DNA from: an uncultured Alphaproteobacteria bacterium
Lineage (GTDB): Bacteria > Pseudomonadota > Alphaproteobacteria > Bin95
Assembly (NCBI GenBank): GCA_938083135.1
Contig: CALLKY010000071.1
Span: forward strand, 1 to 62,250
Direction of reading: 5' to 3'
DNA: 62,250 nucleotides
Shown: positions 35,256-44,008 of the stretch, piece after piece
Layout: each line of letters begins with the position of its first letter
Position numbering within the stretch: the stretch's first letter is position 1
The notes under the pieces: model-generated
What the model was told of the DNA's origin: nothing
Seen by the model: the letters and a program-made list of their open reading frames with translations, nothing else
Databases searched by the model: none
Program-made: the position numbers and the translations under genes

Positions 35256-36413
35256 TCACGCCGCATCCGCCTCTGGAGCGACCTTCGGCTCACCGAACAA
35301 ATAGCCCTGGCCCAGCGCCACATCGAACTCCAGCAGCTCAACAAGCTCACGCTCGGTCTCGACTTTTTCGACAATGAGTTCAATGCCATCAAGCGCCAGC
35401 CTGCGCTTCATCCGGTGTGCATCCGGGCCATTCTCCAACAGGAAAGCCGAAGCCGCCCCCTTAACAAATCGGAACCCGCGCCGACGCAGCAAAGCACCAT
35501 CGACCTCAAAGTCCTCAACACGATCCATGCTGAACCGAACGCCAATTGCAGTTAGGCCTTCCATATAGCGTTGAAGTTCCGCATCGCCCGGATCCCAATC
35601 ACCTTGAGAAATCTCAAAAATCAGGCTGGGCGCAAGTTCAGGATCCTCTTCTAGGAATTCGATAAAGTCGGCGAGGAAATCACGGTCTTTAAGCGTGTGA
35701 CGGGATACATTGCAGAAGAAACCCACATGCGCATTACGCGCCCGCGCCCTGCGTACAAGCTGGACCGCCCGGAACAGCAGGAGATTATCAATCGGCGCAA
35801 TTAAGCCCGCCTCCTCCGCCGCTGCAACATATGAGTCTGCGGGCAGCAATCCGTTGGCACCATCTGGCACACGACTGAAGCACTCATAATAACGACGCTG
35901 GCGTTGCGGTAGCGTCACGACTGGCTGCAAGAACAGGTCAATCCGCCCCTCCGCCAGTGCATCACGTACTTTATCAAGAACCTCTGCGGGCGACATATCT
36001 GGCACCGCTGGGCGCTTCGGGAATGGCGTCACCCGCTGCCCGCGAACATTCGCTGCCTGCAATTGCCCGAACTGGCGCTGCATGACGGCCATTTCATCGA
36101 CCATCGCCTTGATTTGCCGCTTGGCACCGCCGCCATCTGCAAGGGCTTGGTGCACGGCGATCATACCATCTTTGGCGAGTGCCAAATCTGTGTTAGCCTG
36201 ATCTAACGTACGGCGAACCTGCGTGAGTTCGCCCCGCAGACCGACAATGTCTTTGCGACGGAGCGCCATCTCCAATGCGACGCCGCCAAGTGCGGCTACA
36301 CCAACGCCAGCAGCCGCTGCAGGACCAATCGCGCCCTCAAGCTCCCATACACCTGCGCCTGCGCCAGCAGCAGCCAGCACCGTTCCACCTAAAATTGGCC
36401 AACGCAAATCCAT
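35256..36413 (-). CDS. degenerate EAL-domain membrane protein (TipF-like)
   Basis: 385 residues: two N-terminal hydrophobic helices (about 5-24 and 30-50), a coiled coil (about 55-125) and a C-terminal EAL-type domain (about 145-375). Signature residues of active c-di-GMP phosphodiesterases are altered: the EAL motif reads ECF, and the DDFG metal loop reads MDRVEDF. VEKVETERELVELLEFDVALGQGYLFGEP is near normal. It is therefore probably a c-di-GMP sensor or scaffold, not an enzyme. The layout matches Caulobacter TipF, which places the flagellum, but no flagellar genes are nearby. It stands alone. Confidence 0.8.
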   Translation of the reverse strand: MDLRWPILGGTVLAAAGAGAGVWELEGAIGPAAAAGVGVAALGGVALEMALRRKDIVGLRGELTQVRRTLDQANTDLALAKDGMIAVHQALADGGGAKRQIKAMVDEMAVMQRQFGQLQAANVRGQRVTPFPKRPAVPDMSPAEVLDKVRDALAEGRIDLFLQPVVTLPQRQRRYYECFSRVPDGANGLLPADSYVAAAEEAGLIAPIDNLLLFRAVQLVRRARARNAHVGFFCNVSRHTLKDRDFLADFIEFLEEDPELAPSLIFEISQGDWDPGDAELQRYMEGLTAIGVRFSMDRVEDFEVDGALLRRRGFRFVKGAASAFLLENGPDAHRMKRRLALDGIELIVEKVETERELVELLEFDVALGQGYLFGEPKVAPEADAA

Positions 36414-36514
36414 GGACGCAACATACCCTTCGGCTAAGTTTCAGCCTTAGGAATACAGCCCGTGCTCTTGCGGTATGGTTAACGGAATACGGTGATAAAC
36501 CTATGATTCATTGA

Positions 36515-37381
36515 TTAATCTTCTGCCGCCACCTGTTGCGCCCGCCTTATGGCCACGGGAGAGGCATATTCTCTGTCATTAAAGAGAGACGGAACTTTGG
36601 CGCGGGCTTCTGCCACTTTGGAAACATCGATCTTCGCCGTAACGAAGCCAACGTCCTCGCCGCCGTCTGCCAGAACTTCGCCCCAAGGATCGACAATCAA
36701 GGAGTGGCCGTAGGACTTTCGCCCCTCTGCATGTTCACCCACTTGTGCAGGCGCAAACATAAAGCAGCCGTTTTCAATCGCCCGCGCCCGGAGCAGCACG
36801 TGCCAGTGCGCCCGGCCCGTCGGCACAGTGAATGCGGACGGTGCGGCCAAGAAATCAGCGCCCGCTTTTGCAAGTTCCCGATAGAGATACGGGAAGCGCA
36901 TGTCGTAGCAGACGGTCATGCCAAGCGCGCCCCAAGGCGTCGCGGCCAGCGTTGCATGATCGCCGGGCCGGTAGCCTTTTGATTCCCGATAGCTCTCGCC
37001 CTCGGCCACATCTACATCGAACATGTGGATCTTGTCGTATTTGGCCGTGACATCACCCTCAGGCGTTACCAAGAAAGAGCGATTGGCGAATCGGTCCCCA
37101 TCGCTGAGCTTCACGGCCATGGAACCGACCAGGATCCAAGCACCAGTTTCCTTCGCCAGATCCTTGAACATGGCCAGTGCAGCGTTGCTCTCTTCCAGCT
37201 CGACCTTTGTTGCGGCCAGTTTGCGGCGCGGTTCCAGCATTGCGCATACTTCTGGCGTCATGATGAGATCGCCGCCAGCATCGCGCGCCCGGCGGATCAG
37301 GTCGCTGAGCGTTGCCATGGTTGGCGCAACATCGCGTTCAGCTGTGTTCTGGACACATGCAGCCGTGAAAACATCACTCAT
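36515..37381 (-). CDS. carbon-nitrogen hydrolase (Nit/nitrilase superfamily)
   Basis: 288-residue amidase with the full catalytic triad Glu44 (MTPEVCAM), Lys117 (KYDKIHMFDVD) and Cys158 (TVCYDMRFPYLYRELA). The IHMFDVDV and GRAHWHVLLRARAIENGCFMFAPAQ segments place it with Nit1/Nit2-like proteins that remove deaminated glutathione or omega-amidates. It overlaps grxC by four bases (ATGA), a coupling with a glutathione-linked protein that supports a deaminated-glutathione repair role. The specific substrate is inference. Confidence 0.92.
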   Translation of the reverse strand: MSDVFTAACVQNTAERDVAPTMATLSDLIRRARDAGGDLIMTPEVCAMLEPRRKLAATKVELEESNAALAMFKDLAKETGAWILVGSMAVKLSDGDRFANRSFLVTPEGDVTAKYDKIHMFDVDVAEGESYRESKGYRPGDHATLAATPWGALGMTVCYDMRFPYLYRELAKAGADFLAAPSAFTVPTGRAHWHVLLRARAIENGCFMFAPAQVGEHAEGRKSYGHSLIVDPWGEVLADGGEDVGFVTAKIDVSKVAEARAKVPSLFNDREYASPVAIRRAQQVAAED

Positions 37382-37647
37382 GCGGATGCGCCTGAAAGCA
37401 TCCCATCCAGCTTGCCGGATCGATCAAGGGCCGCCAGTTCGTCAGACCCGCCTACGCCAACATCATTAATGAAGATCTGCGGCACAGTGTGCCTGCCATC
37501 CGCCCGGTCGCGCATCGCATCGCGAACGGCGGGCTTGCCGTCCACATCAATTTCCGTGAATTCGACGCCCTTTTCCTTCAATAGCTTCTTCGCGCGGAAG
37601 CAGAATGGGCACCACATGCTTGAATATACTTCGACCTTGGCTGCCAT
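37378..37647 (-). CDS. grxC: glutaredoxin 3
   Basis: 89-residue thioredoxin-fold protein with the dithiol active site CPFC (Cys13, Cys16), the TVP cis-proline motif (TVPQIFIND) and GGSDEL for glutathione binding. It reduces disulfides with glutathione in the cytoplasm. AGGAG stands eight bases before ATG 37647; the frame stays open for 29 more codons upstream without support. It is translationally coupled to the nitrilase gene. Confidence 0.95.
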   Translation of the reverse strand: MAAKVEVYSSMWCPFCFRAKKLLKEKGVEFTEIDVDGKPAVRDAMRDRADGRHTVPQIFINDVGVGGSDELAALDRSGKLDGMLSGASA

Positions 37648-37725
37648 TGTCCGGCTCCTTATCCATGCTTCATAGTGTGCCAATATGGGGCCAACTGGGC
37701 GCGGCGCCAATGCGGGGATTGTATC

Positions 37726-38607
37726 ATGGATCACGTTAAGGCCTACGAAAACCTACGCGGCTTGGTCTACACGCCTTTCTATGTCGGCATCGCTGAGGGT
37801 TTATTTGAGGCTGCCAACGTTAAATTAGAAGCCACACTCTCTCCATCTGGCGAGGAAACCGCTGCAGGTGCCGCTTCCGGCCGCGTTGATCTGGCATGGG
37901 GCGGGCCTATGCGTGTTATGGCGGCCTACGACAAGGATCCAGAAGGGGCGGATTTGCTCTGCTTCGGCCTTGCTGTTAGCCGCGATCCATTTCTAGTGAT
38001 CGCACCTGCGCCTGATCCTGGCTTTACTCCGGCGAAACTTGCCGGCCGCCGCCTCCTTGTTGCAACACACGCGCCAACGCCTTGGATGCTGTTGCAGGAA
38101 GATGTGCGCCGAATGGGCCTAGACCCAGCGGCAATCATCCGCGAAGACGGCGTAGACCCAGATGACGCCTTCCGCCGCCTCCAATCCGGCGATGCAGACT
38201 ATGTGCTGGCGTTTGAACCCTGGGGGTCACTGGCGGAACGAGACGGTCTTGGCGCGGTCGTATCTGCAGGTGCGAAGCGCGGCCCGTTAGCGTTTACAAG
38301 CTTTTACGCCAACCGCACATTCATGGAGAGCCGCCCCGAAAGCGTCGCTCGCCTAACAGATGGTCTTCGCCGTGCACTAGCCTATGTCCGTGGATCTGAT
38401 CCAGCGAAACTTGCCGCAATCATCAAACCCTGGTTTCCAGATTTCGATGAAGCTCTCCTGGCAACCGCAATCACCCGCTACCAACGCCTCGACCTATGGC
38501 CAAGCGACCCAACGATGACCGCTGACGGTTTCACCCGCCTAAAATCATCCTTGCTGTCATCTGGCTATATCAACAGCGCCCCCGCATTTGAACGGATTTG
38601 CCGCTAG
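37726..38607 (+). CDS. NMT1/THI5-like binding protein without signal peptide
   Basis: 293-residue protein of the periplasmic-binding fold used by sulfonate, pyrimidine-precursor and nitrate importers (YTPFYVGIAEGLFEAANVKLE, GRVDLAWGGPMRVM, VLAFEPWGS). Unlike transporter subunits it has neither a signal peptide nor a lipobox, and no permease is beside it. A cytoplasmic enzyme-like or sensor role, as in THI5 proteins, is possible. ATG 37726 starts the similarity; the frame is open 17 codons earlier. It is divergent from grxC (78-base gap), and its stop codon shares CTAG with the livF stop. Confidence 0.8.
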   Translation: MDHVKAYENLRGLVYTPFYVGIAEGLFEAANVKLEATLSPSGEETAAGAASGRVDLAWGGPMRVMAAYDKDPEGADLLCFGLAVSRDPFLVIAPAPDPGFTPAKLAGRRLLVATHAPTPWMLLQEDVRRMGLDPAAIIREDGVDPDDAFRRLQSGDADYVLAFEPWGSLAERDGLGAVVSAGAKRGPLAFTSFYANRTFMESRPESVARLTDGLRRALAYVRGSDPAKLAAIIKPWFPDFDEALLATAITRYQRLDLWPSDPTMTADGFTRLKSSLLSSGYINSAPAFERICR

Positions 38608-39362
38608 ATCGCCAAGTATTGCTGGCGGAGGTCTTCGTTTTCCAGGACCTCATTGGCCGTGCCGTCGAAGGCGACTGCGCCCATGTCTAGGATGATGGCG
38701 CGGTCAGCTAAGCGCAGGGCGGCAATGGCGTTTTGTTCGACGATGATTGTCGTCATGCCAAGCGCCTTAATCTGAATCAGGATCTTTTCGATTTCCTGCA
38801 CGATCACTGGTGCCAAGCCTTCGTAAGGCTCATCCAGTAGCAGCAATTTTACATCCCGTGCGAGCGCGCGGGCGACGGCTAGCATCTGTTGCTCACCGCC
38901 AGACATCGTGACAGCATCCTGCTTACGGCGCTCCGCGAGGCGCGGGAAATGCTCGTACAGGCGCTCAATGGACCAGCCGATGGGCGGTGCGATTTGGGCA
39001 AGCTGTAGGTTTTCTTCGACCGTCAGGCCCTGAATGATGCGGCGGTCTTCGGGTACAAGACCGATGCCTGCTTGTGCTGCCTGATGCGCCTTCATGTCAT
39101 GCAAGGGTTGGCGATCCAGCCAAATTTCGCCCTTATGCAATTCGGGTGATCCAGCGCGTGCAATTGTGCGAAGGGTTGAGGTTTTGCCAGCACCATTGCG
39201 GCCAAGCAGTGCCACGATCTCACCCTCGCGGATGTCGAAACCAACGCCCTGAACAATGTAACTCTCACCATAATAGGCGTGCATGTTCCGGCAGGAAAAG
39301 AATGCAGGAGCAGAGCCGTGGCCCTGGGTCGGCTTTACCTTCGGCGCGTCAAGATTGCTCAT
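38604..39362 (-). CDS. livF: branched-chain amino acid-type ABC transporter ATPase (LivF)
   Basis: 252-residue nucleotide-binding subunit with Walker A GRNGAGKTS, signature MSGGEQQMLAVARAL, Walker B LLLLDEPYEGLAP and switch His region VEQNAIAALRLADRA, as in LivF. It overlaps livG by four bases (ATGA-type). It pairs with livG to drive import by livH-livM. Last gene of the five-gene operon. Confidence 0.93.
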   Translation of the reverse strand: MSNLDAPKVKPTQGHGSAPAFFSCRNMHAYYGESYIVQGVGFDIREGEIVALLGRNGAGKTSTLRTIARAGSPELHKGEIWLDRQPLHDMKAHQAAQAGIGLVPEDRRIIQGLTVEENLQLAQIAPPIGWSIERLYEHFPRLAERRKQDAVTMSGGEQQMLAVARALARDVKLLLLDEPYEGLAPVIVQEIEKILIQIKALGMTTIIVEQNAIAALRLADRAIILDMGAVAFDGTANEVLENEDLRQQYLAI

Positions 39363-40117
39363 ATTTCCGCCCCTCCAAGATAGGCTTCCTGAACGCGGGG
39401 ATCGCCTTTTATGTCATTCGGCGCGCCTTCCGCAATCACATGACCTTGCGCCAGCACGCTGATTTTGTCCGCAAGCGAAAACACTACATGCATATCATGT
39501 TCAATCACGACCATAGTGATGCCACGGGATGCAATGGTTTTCAGCAGATCAATGGTGTTGTTCGTGTCCGCCCGCGCCATGCCAGCGGTCGGCTCATCCA
39601 GCAGCAGTAACTTAGGCTGTTGCACAAGGCACATTGCCAATTCCAGGCGGCGTTTATCACCGCGCGATAGGCTGTTGGCGACCATTGCATGTTTCTCGCC
39701 CAGGCCAACGTCGGCGAGCATTTCCTCAGCCTTGCCGCGGACATCATTCTGGCCCGCCATCGGCTTCCAGGCATTCAGCGAGAATGCGCCATCACGTTTG
39801 GCGAAATACGGGATCATGACGTTCTCAAGCAATGTAAGATCACCGAAAATCTCCGGTGTCTGAAACACGCGACTAACGCCGAGCTGGTTGATTTCGTGCG
39901 GTGCCAGCCCAATCAGCGAATGGTCCTCAAACGTGACGGTGCCAACATCGGGCGTTAACCGGCCAACAAAGCAGTTCAGCAAGGTTGACTTGCCTGCACC
40001 GTTCGGGCCGATGATCGCGTGCACGGTGCCCGGTTCGATTTCCAGGTTGACCTCATCCAGCGCCTTAAGGCCGCCGAAGCGTTTGTTGACGTTCTGAACG
40101 GAAAGAATGCTTGCCAT
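39359..40117 (-). CDS. livG: branched-chain amino acid-type ABC transporter ATPase (LivG)
   Basis: 252-residue LivG-type ATPase: GPNGAGKST, LSRGDKRRLELAMCL (signature), LLLLDEPTAGMARADT and VIEHDMHVVFSLADKI. The usual signature Ser-Gly-Gly is Ser-Arg-Gly here, a variation seen in some LivG proteins. ATG 40117 begins the family sequence, ten bases after the livM stop; an upstream extension of 17 codons within livM is rejected. Confidence 0.93.
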   Translation of the reverse strand: MASILSVQNVNKRFGGLKALDEVNLEIEPGTVHAIIGPNGAGKSTLLNCFVGRLTPDVGTVTFEDHSLIGLAPHEINQLGVSRVFQTPEIFGDLTLLENVMIPYFAKRDGAFSLNAWKPMAGQNDVRGKAEEMLADVGLGEKHAMVANSLSRGDKRRLELAMCLVQQPKLLLLDEPTAGMARADTNNTIDLLKTIASRGITMVVIEHDMHVVFSLADKISVLAQGHVIAEGAPNDIKGDPRVQEAYLGGAEI

Positions 40118-40127
40118 GGTCCCGCCC

Positions 40128-41276
40128 CTATTCCGCCGACGCCGGTTGCGTTTCTGTAGGCCCATCACTGTCGGCCTTGCGTTTAAACAGCACGCCGAAC
40201 CGGCGCACGCCTTCCATCAGGCCGCCCGGCAAGAAGATCACGATCACCATAAAGAGCGCGCCCAGCGTCAAATGCCAGCCTTCACCCACAAAGAGTGAAG
40301 CGACTGACACAACGGCATGCTGCAGTGTTTCCGGCAGGAAACTGAATGTGTTGAGCAATATGTTCTCGTTGAAGGCGGAAAAGATATTTTCAAAGTACTT
40401 GATGGCACCAGCGCCGATCACAGGACCAAGCAAGGTGCCAGTGCCGCCAAGGATCGTCATCAGCACGACTTCACCGGACGCTGTCCATTGCATGCGCTCT
40501 GCGCCCGCCAGCGGGTCCGTCACAGCGAGCAGTCCACCAGCAAGGCCAGCATACATTCCGGAAATCACGAAGGCCGCCAACGCATAGGGGCGCGTGTTCA
40601 GGCCCGTGTAGTTCATGCGGTTCTGGTTCGACTTCACGGCCCGCAACATCATGCCGAACGGTGAGCGGAAAATGCGCATCGAGATATAAAAGCAAAGGAT
40701 CAACACTGCTGCGCAGAAATAGAAACCCGGATAGCCCGTCATGTCGATGCCAAACAAATCAGACGATGGCAGAACCGCGCCATAATCCCGCCCGAACGCG
40801 ACATCCAACACCCTGGGATCAGCTTGGCGAAGTTGCAGGCCCGTTTCGCCATTCGTGATTGGTGTCAGCACAGAATAAGCCAGATTGTAGCTCATCTGCG
40901 CGAAAGCCAGGGTTAGGATCGAGAAGTAAATACCCGTCCGGCGGAGCGAAATGAAACCGATCAATGCTGCAAACAATCCACCCAGCAGCGTCGCCAAGAG
41001 AACCGCTGGCAGCGGGTTCATGCTGAGCAGCTTGAACGTCCACACAGCCGTATAGGAGCCGATGCCCAAAAAGGCTGCATGGCCAAAGGAGAGATACCCC
41101 GTCAGCCCAAACAGGATGTTAAAGCCAATGGCGAAGATGCCGAAGATCGCAAACTTCTGCAGCAAATCAGGATAACCAGCACCGAAGGGCTGCAGAATAA
41201 CAGGGCCTGCAAGGACCGCTGCTGCGAAGCATAGAAGCAACACCAGATCGCTTTGTTTTTTGATTATCGCAACCAT
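40128..41276 (-). CDS. livM: branched-chain amino acid-type ABC permease (LivM)
   Basis: 382-residue inner-membrane permease with the LivM pattern [21 protein letters not shown] and the later [32 protein letters not shown]. About ten membrane helices. It forms the channel with LivH. The C-terminal tail beyond the last helix is cytoplasmic and charged. Spacing is four bases to livH and ten to livG. Confidence 0.93.
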   Translation of the reverse strand: MVAIIKKQSDLVLLLCFAAAVLAGPVILQPFGAGYPDLLQKFAIFGIFAIGFNILFGLTGYLSFGHAAFLGIGSYTAVWTFKLLSMNPLPAVLLATLLGGLFAALIGFISLRRTGIYFSILTLAFAQMSYNLAYSVLTPITNGETGLQLRQADPRVLDVAFGRDYGAVLPSSDLFGIDMTGYPGFYFCAAVLILCFYISMRIFRSPFGMMLRAVKSNQNRMNYTGLNTRPYALAAFVISGMYAGLAGGLLAVTDPLAGAERMQWTASGEVVLMTILGGTGTLLGPVIGAGAIKYFENIFSAFNENILLNTFSFLPETLQHAVVSVASLFVGEGWHLTLGALFMVIVIFLPGGLMEGVRRFGVLFKRKADSDGPTETQPASAE

Positions 41277-41280
41277 CAGA

Positions 41281-42309
41281 TCAGCCCTCCATCATGCCTT
41301 TGCGGCCCATAAGGCCACGGGGCCTCGCGAGCAGCACGACAACAGCGATCAGGTAGATGATGATTTGGTCGATCCCGGGCAGGATCTGCTTCACTTCCTC
41401 CATAGAGGCTAAACTTTGCAGGATTCCAAGCAGGAAGCCCGCAACAACTGCGCCGCCGAGCGATCCCATGCCGCCCACAACAACGACAACGAAACTCAGC
41501 ACCAGAAAGTCCATGCCCATGTGGTAATCCGGGCTAAGGATCGGCGTGTACATAACCCCGGCAAGGCCCGCGACGACCGCCGCCAGGCCGAAGACAATCG
41601 TGAACTTGCGGTCGATGTCTATCCCCAGCAGCCCCACTGTCTCCCGGTCTGCCATCCCCGCACGGACAACCATGCCGAAGGTGGTGAACTGCAGAAAGGC
41701 GAATACGCCAGCGATCACAAGTGTGGAGAATAAGAAGTAGATCAGCCGCCAGGCCGGATACACGACATTGCCCGCGTCAAAACCAATCATGACGCCAAAA
41801 TCAAGCATGCCCTTTGCTGTATCTGGCGCAGGTTGCGGGATTGGGTTAGCGCCGAACTGGCTCTTCACCAATTCCTGAATGACGATGGCCAGGCCAAACG
41901 TCACCAAAATCTGTTCAGCATGTGGGCGTTTATAAAAATAGCGGATAAGGCCCCGCTCCATCGCGACGCCAATAAACAGCATTACGGGGATGGCGAGTAA
42001 TATGGATAATGGCACTGAATAGTCGATCATCCAGACGCCAACGTCACCAAACCAACTTTCAATGTAAGGCGTGCGAATTTCCATCGGCGTGCCCCAAGCG
42101 GTGAGCTTGGTCGGATCGAGCACGACTTTCTCTAAAGTAAACAACGCCTTGATGCTGACGGCGCAAAATGCACCCATCATAAACAGCGCACCATGAGCAA
42201 AATTGACGACGCCAAGCGTGCCGAAAATGATCGTGAGACCCAAGGCAATCAACGCATAGGCGCCACCTTTGTCCAGGCCGTTCAAAATCTGCAGCAGTAT
42301 AGCATCCAT
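41281..42309 (-). CDS. livH: branched-chain amino acid-type ABC permease (LivH)
   Basis: 342-residue permease beginning [30 protein letters not shown] with the LivH hallmark [15 protein letters not shown] and later [26 protein letters not shown] long extra loop (about residues 60-95, [13 protein letters not shown]...) between early helices makes it larger than Liv proteins of about 290 residues and recalls the urea/short-chain amide type importers. ATG 42309 starts the similarity; a strong hairpin lies between this gene and the binding-protein gene. Confidence 0.92.
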   Translation of the reverse strand: MDAILLQILNGLDKGGAYALIALGLTIIFGTLGVVNFAHGALFMMGAFCAVSIKALFTLEKVVLDPTKLTAWGTPMEIRTPYIESWFGDVGVWMIDYSVPLSILLAIPVMLFIGVAMERGLIRYFYKRPHAEQILVTFGLAIVIQELVKSQFGANPIPQPAPDTAKGMLDFGVMIGFDAGNVVYPAWRLIYFLFSTLVIAGVFAFLQFTTFGMVVRAGMADRETVGLLGIDIDRKFTIVFGLAAVVAGLAGVMYTPILSPDYHMGMDFLVLSFVVVVVGGMGSLGGAVVAGFLLGILQSLASMEEVKQILPGIDQIIIYLIAVVVLLARPRGLMGRKGMMEG

Positions 42310-42385
42310 CGTATTTCCCCCCGCGGGATTGGCCGTGCGATAGGCCGTCAATTGCACCGGTAAAACCCTCGGCGCTCAGAGCAAA

Positions 42386-42415
42386 CCCGGTCGCTCCAAT
42401 ATGGGAGCGACCGGG
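42386..42415. terminator. strong intercistronic hairpin between binding-protein gene and livH
   Basis: Perfect 12-base inverted repeat CCCGGTCGCTCC / GGAGCGACCGGG with a six-base loop, just after the binding-protein gene and before livH. There is no T run on the minus strand, so it is more likely an mRNA-stabilising or partial-termination stem that raises binding-protein output over the permeases. Confidence 0.65.
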
Positions 42416-42439
42416 GCCGTCAATCACAGCAACGAAGAG

Positions 42440-43783
42440 TTATGCGCCGTCGTTGTAAGGACCAAGCTCACCACCTAGCAAGGAGGCCGGATATTCGACC
42501 TGCGCGCGCGGCGTAACTTCGACGACTTCGAGAACGTCGAACTTGGAGGATGGGTTTTCCTTGCCCTTCACGACCAACACGTCTTTGAAGCACTGGTGAT
42601 CTTCGGCGCGGTATTCCGTTGGACCATTGCCAAGGCCATCGAACTTGAAGCCTTCCAATGATTTGCCAACGCCGGACGGACGGAACGTACCGGCCCGCTG
42701 TGCAGCATCTGCATAGAGCAGCGCCTGGCAGTAGGTGGTGTGCGCCGCCTGTGATGGTGGGAAGCCATACTTCTGGCCAAAGGACTTAACGAAGGCCTTG
42801 GAGCCTTCGTCCTGCAAAGACCAATGCCAGTTGGTGGAGCCAAAGATCCCTTTGACGTTCTCGCCAGCACCCTGCGCCATCAGGCGGGAGTAGAGCGGAA
42901 CAACAATGGCGAAGTCTTTGCCATTCACCTGCTTGTCACGAAGACCGAACTGAACTGCCTGGGTCAGGGAGTTCACCATGTCGCGGCCATAGTGGTTCAA
43001 TACCAGCGTATCAGCGCCGGAGTTCAACACAGGCGTAATGTACTGGGAGAAGTCACCAGCGCCCAAGGGCGTGCGAACGGCGGCGGCTGTGTTCCAGCCA
43101 AGCTGCTCGGTGTACTTCTTAATGGAGCCTTCCTGTGACCAGCCCCACGTGTAATCAGCCGTGAGGTGGTAGGCGTTCCGCTCCGTGCCGAAGTTATTTT
43201 TCAGCACTGGCGCAAGTGCAGCGCCCGTCATCTCCGTGTTGAAGAAGTGACGGAAGCCGTTAGCGCGCTTATCCTTACCCGTGGTGTCGTTGGAGTGGGT
43301 GAGGCCAGCCATGAAGATCACGCCTGCGTCCTGGCAAAGGCCCTGGACAGCAATCGCAACGCCGGAGGAAGACCCGCCGGTGATCATGACAGCGCCGTCT
43401 TTTTCGATCATGCGCTTAGCAGATGCACGAGCAGCGTCAGACTTGGTCTGGGTGTCACCAGTGACGAACACGACCTTCTTGCCGTTTACGCCAGCGCCGG
43501 TTAGCGCCTTGGAGGAGAAGGTGTTCAGCATGCCGCCGTCGCCTTCGCCATTGATGTGCTCAACAGCCAGCTGATAAGCGCGCAGTTCGTCCGCGCCTTC
43601 GTCGGCATACGCGCCGGTCTGTGGCACGTTGAAACCAAGCGTGACCGTGGAGCCTTTGGGCTCGTTGGTGTAACCGGCAGCCCAGGCTTTGCTGGTGAAG
43701 ATTGTCGGCGCCGCGAGTGCGGTCGTTGCAGCAGCTGCGCCCCGCAGCAAGCTGCGTCGGCTTACTTTTGTAAAATTGGCCAT
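42440..43783 (-). CDS. Liv-type ABC transporter substrate-binding protein, Tat-exported
   Basis: 447-residue periplasmic binding protein of the type I fold. The N-terminus has a twin-arginine signal (VSRRSLLRGAAAATTALAAP, cleavage near KAWA), so it is exported folded. The body matches amide/amino-acid importer binding proteins (GFNVPQTGAYADEGADELRAYQLAVEHIN). ATG 43783 is used; a longer frame of ten codons exists upstream. It is the first gene of the operon binding protein > livH > livM > livG > livF. The ligand may be an amino acid, amide or short-chain acid. Confidence 0.92.
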   Translation of the reverse strand: MANFTKVSRRSLLRGAAAATTALAAPTIFTSKAWAAGYTNEPKGSTVTLGFNVPQTGAYADEGADELRAYQLAVEHINGEGDGGMLNTFSSKALTGAGVNGKKVVFVTGDTQTKSDAARASAKRMIEKDGAVMITGGSSSGVAIAVQGLCQDAGVIFMAGLTHSNDTTGKDKRANGFRHFFNTEMTGAALAPVLKNNFGTERNAYHLTADYTWGWSQEGSIKKYTEQLGWNTAAAVRTPLGAGDFSQYITPVLNSGADTLVLNHYGRDMVNSLTQAVQFGLRDKQVNGKDFAIVVPLYSRLMAQGAGENVKGIFGSTNWHWSLQDEGSKAFVKSFGQKYGFPPSQAAHTTYCQALLYADAAQRAGTFRPSGVGKSLEGFKFDGLGNGPTEYRAEDHQCFKDVLVVKGKENPSSKFDVLEVVEVTPRAQVEYPASLLGGELGPYNDGA

Positions 43784-43958
43784 GTGAAGGGTCCCTCCCA
43801 GAACGTTTCCCAAAACGTTTCGTTGATTAAACGCACGGGACGCATCACGCCCCCCGCTGGCTTATTTGCCTGTTTCTAGGGTCGCGGAATTTGTGACAAT
43901 CCACAATAAGATACTGATATTTATTAATATTTTTGTGAATTTGAATATATTATTCATT

Positions 43959-43991
43959 GCTGTACTGTAAATTTCTTTACAGAAATACAGC
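43959..43991. promoter_or_regulatory. nested inverted repeats, probable operator for the XRE/ScfR regulator
   Basis: Inner arms CTGTAAA (43965-43971) and TTTACAG (43976-43982) with a four-base spacer sit within outer arms GCTGTA (43959-43964) and TACAGC (43986-43991). The site ends 17 bases before the regulator's ATG in an AT-rich divergent region shared with the Liv operon. Position and symmetry suit an autoregulatory site for a dimeric HTH protein. Confidence 0.6.
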
Positions 43992-44008
43992 TAAGGCGCA
44001 GAATTATC

